A stretch of 64,000 nucleotides of DNA from NCBI GenBank assembly GCA_018296165.2, contig JACKQL020000113.1:82797-146796 (forward strand), read 5' to 3'. The notes below the pieces were generated by a model. That model ran no database searches. It saw only the letters and a program-made list of their open reading frames with translations, and was not told the origin of the DNA. The DNA is from Termitomyces sp. T153 (lineage: Eukaryota; Basidiomycota; Agaricomycetes; Agaricales; Lyophyllaceae). Below are positions 57,891-64,000 of this stretch, in pieces (the first letter of the stretch is position 1; every line of letters begins with the position of its first letter). The position numbers and the translations under genes were made by a program.

Positions 57891-59036
57891 GATCTCATGA
57901 GACGTTCAATGAATAAAATTGTTTAGTTTGGTGCTAGAGCTGAAGTCGAGAGGCGAAGCGTACTTGACGTCAAAGAACGGTGGGAGGAATTGTGCGTTAG
58001 GGTTACATAGGGTTGGATATGAATCTGGACTGTAGAACTGAATAGCCGATACAATCTTGAATAAGTGGAGCAGCAACATACCAGGCCGTACAGGAAAGAG
58101 ATGCAATTTCTCGAAGTGAGTACATATGAACTACGAGAGGAGCTATGAATTTTTTTCGAATCGGGGATGCCAGGTGGAGGATCGAGGTGGCAATGAATAC
58201 GGTAAGTAGAGCAAGACAGATGAACTTGCTATATTTCCTTTCCTGGGAGTGGTCTCACTTGAAAGACCCGAGTAATTTACACGATGCAATGCTAGGTATA
58301 ATCTCGTGAGAACTGTATCTGAGAACAAGGAAGGTCGAGCTCTGTGGATCGTTGTAGGTGATTTTAGCTATGCTGGTCGGGAGTCGACGACATATAAGCA
58401 GGAGGGTCTGCGTGCAGCGATCGTTGATTCTCCGCGCAATACAGCGCTATTTCGGGCCTAGGAGTGATAAAGAGCTGCGGACCACCAGAACTACGCATAG
58501 AAGTGTAGGCTTGTGAAGTTATACATAACTAGCAAGACGCAGAGAAGCTACGTTCAATTGACCACGTTCCGCAAGACGATCAAAGCTCAAAGAAGCATAC
58601 CTTTAGATTAACCAAGTCGAACAACGAGTGACATCGTTAGATTACTTGATAGTGGTCGAATAGTATGACACTGGAAACCGCAGTCGAGGGAATCAGGCTG
58701 GAATCACGACGATCACCGAAAAATTTTCGTCGATGCCAGGTGAAGTTGTCTTGACGTCCAAGTCGTATTGGACTTTCTAACCTTAAAATCTTGAGGCGAG
58801 CGCTACAATACAAACTCTCGAGAGTATGTATTGAATTTTCTCAAGTAGCCAAGTTGCAAGGTCGACAAAGATGGCCGGCCCTAGACAGACACCGGAAACA
58901 AGGCCAAACAGATCAGAAGAATGAACTTGCGATCGGCGGCGGTGTTTTGCCTTCACCTCCTCCTGAAGCATTAGCTTGCTTCCTGCACCCAGAGCCTTGG
59001 ACTTTCTTTCCCACTAGTCCTTTCCATAATCCCGAA
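57891..59036. other. Intergenic region upstream of eIF2A
   Basis: CpG content is normal again from here. Only short frames without motifs. The right end holds the eIF2A promoter; no TATA box was recognised. Confidence 0.35.
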
Positions 59037-61486
59037 ATGGCATCCCAATACACTCAGCAGTATGCATGTGAGCATAATCTTTTTTTCAGATTTACTGGGT
59101 GCACGCGTATCTGTCTGCGCGTAAGCATCTTGTTGAGGGGTTTGAACGAGGGAAGGCGTGTTGTTAGGCTTAGCTGAGAGGTGGCGCAGCTTAAAAGTCG
59201 CAATGAGAGGCCTTTCTGGATGATGAATTTGTTTCTGATCTTTCTTTACTAAGTATCTTATTTTAGTCCGCGCGCAAAAATCGCTCGGCCTTGTCAATGG
59301 TTCGCCCAACTATGAGCCGCTAGAGGGTTTTGCTGGACCCGAAGTACCCGCCCGCACTTTCCACTACAGTGCTGATGGTCGACTCTTCGCTTATGCCTTG
59401 CCTAATGTGTATGTTCTCATTTTCTCGTTTCTCTGCCAATCCATGGCATGATATGTGTTATAGGGTGCGGATTTTCCAGGCGCAGGGTGCTCAACTTCTT
59501 CTGGAGCTTCCAATTCCCAACGTCATTGAACTCCGCTTCTCACCGCGCGGAACGTACCTCTCGACGTGGGAGCGCTCCGGTACGTTGAATCCCATCGCTT
59601 ACATGTCCATTCAACTCATAGAAAACCAGTCAAACTTGAAGACGGTGTGCAACATAAAAATCTCCGGATCTTTTCCGCGAGTACTGGCGAGGAGCTTGTT
59701 GCTTTTTCGCAAAAGTCCCAGGAAGGCTGGGATGTTCAATACACCATTTCAGAGTCACATGCCGTGCGCCTCGTTTCGGGCGAGATTCAAGTGTATCGCC
59801 CTGCGGAATGGTCGAAGGGCATTGTTGATAAGCTCAAGGTTGAGGGTGCTGTCATGGTTTCTCTTAGCCCTGGTTTAAACCCCTCGGTAGCTATCTTTGT
59901 TGCCGAGAAAAAGGTGTGTATGAGGTGTCATCTTTTCCTGCTCTCAAATGATTCTTATCATCAATCTTAGGGTGCCCCGGCTAGCATCAAGATCTATGGT
60001 CTCCTATCTCTCGCTGGCGTACCGACGTGTCAAAAATCGTTCTATAAGGCCGATCGGGCACAGATTAAATGGAATACGATTGGCACGCAGGTGTTGGTGA
60101 TGACTCAGACAGAAGTGGACAACACCAACAAGAGTTACTACGGCGAGACAGGTTTATATCTTCTGAGTGCAGCAGGGAACTTCGATTGCCGTGTCACTCT
60201 TGATAAAGAGGGACCCATCCACGATTTTACTTGGGCACCTAATTCGAAAGAGTTCGGAGTTGTCTACGGCTGTATGTTTTACGTCATCTCGCAAAACTAG
60301 CCAACTGACATTGGGGCCAGACATGCCGGCCAAGACGGTAATCTTCGATCAGCGGGTCCGCGCCTTGCATGACTTTGGGGCCCACCCACACAACACCATC
60401 TCCTTCAACCCACAAGGCCGCCTTGTCCTCGTCGCAGGCTTTGGTAACCTTGCAGGCAAAATCGATATTTTCGACCGCCGCACGCTTCGACAAGTCTGCA
60501 CCATCGACGCTCCAAATACCTCGTTCTGCGAATGGTCACCAGATGGACGTACCCTTCTCACTGCCACCCTCTCTCCACGACTGCGCGTCGACAATGGCGT
60601 CAAGATCTGGCACTGTACGGGCCCACTCTTGCACGTCCAGCCTGGAGAGGAATGGTACCAAGTCGCCTGGCGTCCTACCCCTATTGATGCCCTACCACAA
60701 TTCGGACAAAACCTTCCCAGCGCTCCTGCACCCGCAGCGAGCGTACGCGACCATGCGAGTATCGCGAAGCCCACACCGACAAAGCCCGCCGGTGCGTACC
60801 GCCCGCCCGGTGCACGTGGGCTCGCGACGCCTTCGATCTACAAGCGCGAAGACGAGGGCGGGGCAGCGAGAGTCCCGACGAATGGGACGTCAACGCCGCC
60901 TAGGCCGTATAGCCGTTCGCCGGCCCACCTCCCACCGGGTGCTGCGCCTGCGAATGGCAATTATGGGAACGGGAACTTCTCTCACCATGGACAGGGGCGG
61001 AGACAGGTGCCGGGTGCACCGCCGCCGAATGGTGAGTCAGCCGGGCTAGAGAGTGAAAAGAAAAGTGGTGCAAGGAAAAGGAAGGGGAAGAAGGATGGCG
61101 CTCAGGGTGTGGAGGAGGGAAGTGGAGTGGACAGTCGGCTCCATAGTCGGCAGGTTAGTGGGACGAGCACGCCGATTGTGCAGCAGGATTCGGTGGTGGA
61201 TATTACGACGCCTACATCGCCAGTTACGCCGGGCTTGGATAGCTCGACGCTCGATCCTACGGCGAAGAAGATACGGAATTTGAATAAGAAGGTACGTGTA
61301 GTTGTGCTGTTTTGTTTTGCATGCGTTGCAAGCTGATGGACCTTTTTGTTCCTTTCTGTATAGCTCAAAGCAATTGAGGAACTGAAGGAGAAGGCGAAGC
61401 GCGGGGAACGACTCGAGGCGACGCAGCTGAGGAAGATGGAGGGTGAAGCAGAGATCAGGGCTGAGCTCGCTATCCTTGAATCTTAG
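59037..61486 (+). CDS. Eukaryotic translation initiation factor 2A
   Basis: eIF2A is a WD-repeat protein that can deliver initiator or Leu-tRNA to the 40S subunit under special conditions; it differs from eIF2-alpha. The start at 59037 gives MASQYTQQYA; a GTGAGC...TTTTAG intron joins in frame to FRAQKSLGLVNGSPNYEPLE. Then GPEVPARTFHYSADGRLFAY, VELRFSPRGTYLSTWE-type lines, QHKNLRIFSASTGEELVAFS, WDVQYTISESHAVRLVSGEI, GAPASIKIYGLLSLAGVPTC, SYYGETGLYLLSAAGNFDCR, PIHDFTWAPNSKEFGVVYG and YMPAKTVIFDQRVRALHDFG. The strongest family mark is HNTISFNPQGRLVLVAGFGN with GKIDIFDRRTLRQVCTIDAP. The C-terminus is disordered and Pro/Gly-rich (KPAGAYRPPGARG), then basic KKSGARKRKGKKD, and ends in a helix (IRNLNKK spliced to LKAIEELKEKAKRGERLEAT). 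About seven introns keep frame. Confidence 0.94.
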
Positions 61487-63644
61487 CCTTGAGCCTTGCT
61501 ATGTAATACACATCGAGGCCACTCTTTCGTTGTTTGTTCGCTCATTCCCTAGCTGTCTTGCTCGTAATGTCTTCGCTATATCATACTAATTTAGAAATTA
61601 GGTTTTGGTTGTTGGATGGATGTCTACAAAGAAGCTTACCATGCAAATTACACGCACTGAACGACTGTATTCGAACTGTGGATGTAGGAAAGAAGTTGCC
61701 AACTTTCACGACTTCCTTCTCATCTATACTTATGGCAGTCCATCAAAGAACCATGTCAAGATATTTCGGTGTTTGTATTCGTATGGTCCACTATCTCGTA
61801 CTTACCAAATCAGTCTCTTCTTTTCCATGACATACTCTGACAGTGAACGAGGACTCACTTCATCAGGCCGTCATTCGAAGTTGCCCTCACGACTTCAATT
61901 GTCAGATCCTTGTGTCTTCAACACAGATCCAGCATGTGTACTGACTTGCAAGGAAATCAACTTGCAGAATTGGAACAGTCTCCAAATGCTTGGCATTGAC
62001 AGCCAACTTCGCCACATCACATGCTTACAGGCCATGCCTTTTGACTATGGGGCAACATCCCTCCACGCCTCCGAATCGGGATTCTCGATTTCCTCTCTCT
62101 CTTATCCTCCCGCGAGGCCCTTTGACCAATTTACATACAGGATCACGGAACTTGGAGCAACCTTTCGATTTCATTCACCAAGATTCTCACGCTTGGAAGT
62201 ATACACAGCAAACCAGAGCAAGTCCTAGAGCAACGTGGTTCGTTTCGCGAGTTTACTGACATTTTTACCACTAAGCTTTACATGTTACAGCTGATGTCGA
62301 TTGGGATTCTCTGTTTCGCCTGTTTCCTCATGGAAACTGCTTCGCTGTAACTTCCGAACAAGGAAATTATAATCATCTTACGGTTGCCCCTATGTTTCCT
62401 GTTCATCCGACTCGTGTAAGTTCTTATAATATCCTTGTCTAATCCACTAATCCACCTGCATCTCTTGAATCTAATCATATCATGTTAAACACTTGCCATG
62501 TCCAATGTCGTGAGTCGATTGTAGGTTCTTTTTCTTGGTGGTTATCACGAAGCCACCCAGGTACGCTTCTCTACCTTTCGCTGGGAATCGTAGTTTTAAT
62601 CTGTCTAGTTAAGGAGAATCAAGGGTGACATCCTTCTCAATCTGACCTGCCACCGATCTGCCTGGGGGCGTTTTCCAACATTGTTTGTTCTCCATCTGGA
62701 GATTTTCCATGTGAAATGGGTACCGATGTCACATGAGATTAGGGTAACGAGTCGAGTCGTTGTCACCACCCTGCTCCACGTTTTCTCTAAATGGGCCAAG
62801 CTAAACAGTGAGGCCTGAGGACTTGTGCAATAGTACGACGATAAGCAGGCCCAAAAACAAAAATGGGGTGGTTGACGACAGGAACGCGTAGGTGAAATCA
62901 TGGCTTCAAACGGTATTCGCGGCCCCGGATATACACTTACCAGGTGAATTTTTACTCGATTGATGGGCGCTACCTTGGCGCTACTACTTCCTCAAGCATA
63001 GATGAGCTGGCATCTTCATCTGAACCCTGACTACGTCCTGGATATCCACTTCTCAGTCTTCACCCTGACCCTTAAAGCTATTGAAGTGAATCATCCTCAA
63101 ACTCCTTTTAACAAGCTGCTTTTTGGCATGGATTCCTCATTGTGTTCTTACACCTTCTGCGCCACCGAGATCTGCCTCACTAGATGCGTCTAAGGTGTTC
63201 AGTGCGGTTAGGCTGAAATTGAAATGCGATGATCCGTCAAGCCACGCAACCCTACGCCAAATTTCATCGACCCTCTCGGCAGCATGCGAATGGCCATTGG
63301 ATCTCAATGGATGGACAAACTTGAACAATCAAAAGCTCAATGACCCCCCGAATCTATCACGGTTGTGTGTGATTCCTCGCGATTGATGGCAACAAAAGTA
63401 TATTTGTGGAGGCAATAAGTCATCTACATCCGTACACGCCAATTTAGCCATGTCAGCAAATCTGCGAGAAGCTTACATATGTCCGATGTCACTTGCATTG
63501 GTGACTGTGGGTCCTTCAAATTTTCGCGTGAACAAATCGCGCCAGAATCGAAAAATCCCTGTGGAAACACTAGCGTGCGCAGACCGACCGTGCCTTTCCT
63601 TGCAGACGCCTGATTGCTTGCACAAAGTGAAACAGTTGTAAATA
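61487..63644. other. Unresolved region; possible decayed or unrecognised gene
   Basis: A plus frame of about 200 codons from the ATG at 61620 (MSTKKLTMQITRTERLYSNC) to 62228 has no recognisable domain. Nearby plus-strand blocks look more protein-like: FDFIHQDSHAWKYTQQTRAS (about 62165-62225), DVDWDSLFRLFPHGNCFAVT (about 62294-62353) and LTVAPMFPVHPTR (about 62377-62415), with a possible next exon VLFLGGYHEATQ (near 62528-62560). I could not build a gene that keeps frame. From 62600 to 63644 I see nothing on either strand that I trust. Confidence 0.3.
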
Positions 63645-63678
63645 ATATGAATTTTTGCTCGAAAGCGAAAATTCATAT
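63645..63678. repeat. Inverted repeat with a short loop
   Basis: ATATGAATTTTTGCT and AAGCGAAAATTCATAT are reverse complements apart from one position, separated by CGA. A hairpin of about 15 base pairs is possible. No neighbouring gene explains it; it might be a fold-back or a miniature-element end. Confidence 0.7.
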
Positions 63679-64000
63679 TCTCAATTCTGCTTTGAAGCAG
63701 TGTCGCCGATCAGTGGCCGTCGCTAAGAAACAATCGAAAGAAAAATTTCATGCTCCGAAGAGGGGTATGTACCTGAAATTCCACTCGAGTCGTTAACGAC
63801 AAGTCAAGGCAACTTGTCAAGAGTAGGTGGGAACAACGCTAGGCGGAAGATCTCGAGGCAATGCGGTTCAGCACGATTGTTCTCGCACGCCTGACCCATC
63901 ACACGAGTTCTGGAATTCGCATCAGGGTGAAACAACCTCCATATGCTTGAATTGGGCCAACTCCGCTCAATTTAGATAAGATGGAGCACAAGATGAATGG
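63679..64000. other. Right edge of the window, nothing recognised
   Basis: No gene can be supported in the last 320 bases. Confidence 0.35.

Noticed and set aside
60369..61049. 226-codon plus frame overlapping eIF2A
   Set aside because: Alternative frame of the eIF2A exon; Arg/Pro/Ser-rich with no motif.

Overview
The window looks like nuclear chromosome from a wood- or litter-decaying basidiomycete, most likely an Agaricomycete. Genes are broken by many short introns of about 45-75 bp with GT..AG ends. Several protein families are typical of, or most abundant in, this group (DUF6593, DUF7702, AA14, F-box proteins with variable LRRs). There is a GH7 cellobiohydrolase with a fungal CBM1 and a nuclear tRNA-Arg with an intron. 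No bacterial-style operon or Shine-Dalgarno signal is seen. Exon limits given here come from reading splice signals by eye.

Layout: 0-7 kb holds the 3'-truncated vacuolar lipase ATG15 (minus), a DUF6593 protein (plus), one copy of an unidentified repeated ORF, and a carnitine acetyltransferase (plus). 7-9.4 kb is a minus-strand F-box/LRR locus that looks internally duplicated. 9.7-14.2 kb has a decayed inverted second copy of the repeated ORF, then a tandem array of a single-pass membrane protein family (one plausible gene, one decayed copy, one 5'-truncated copy). A 38-bp minisatellite of five units follows. 15.4 kb has a small membrane protein. 18.4-20.4 kb is an AA14 lytic polysaccharide monooxygenase (minus). 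20.6-25.5 kb has an unidentified minus-strand gene, a DUF7702 membrane protein and a BTB protein. 25.8-27.6 kb is a second F-box/LRR gene, followed by tRNA-Arg(ACG) and ATG101. An unidentified multi-exon minus-strand gene (30.0-32.1 kb) is followed by an OPA3-family gene, a GH5_12 steryl-glucosidase/glucocerebrosidase (EGH1/EGCrP2 type), the GH7 cellobiohydrolase and a class II aldolase/adducin protein.

From about 43.36 to 57.9 kb the base composition changes sharply. CpG almost vanishes (I could find only about four in 14.5 kb) and TpG/CpA are common. This block is a nested set of dead transposons. An older minus-strand transposon-like ORF is split by a Tc1/mariner element (TA target duplication, long inverted repeats) and by an 11-kb Ty3/gypsy LTR retrotransposon (4-bp duplication ATAG). 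The right LTR of the retrotransposon is itself split by a solo LTR. Stop codons in the transposase and in an unusual antisense ORF are mostly of the kind made by C-to-T change, many of them TGA where an Arg CGA codon is expected. The pattern fits cytosine methylation and deamination. After the block, normal genes resume with eIF2A (59.0-61.5 kb) and about 2.5 kb that I could not resolve.

Functional themes: plant cell-wall attack (GH7-CBM1, AA14), autophagy (ATG15, ATG101), sterol/sphingolipid glucoside turnover (EGH1-like) and acetyl-unit transport (carnitine acetyltransferase). They share no operon, so proximity is not evidence of joint action. The most interesting signals are the near-complete CpG erasure of the transposon block with sharp edges, the antisense accessory ORF inside the Ty3/gypsy element, and the expanding and decaying lineage-specific families (membrane proteins, F-box, inverted repeated ORF).
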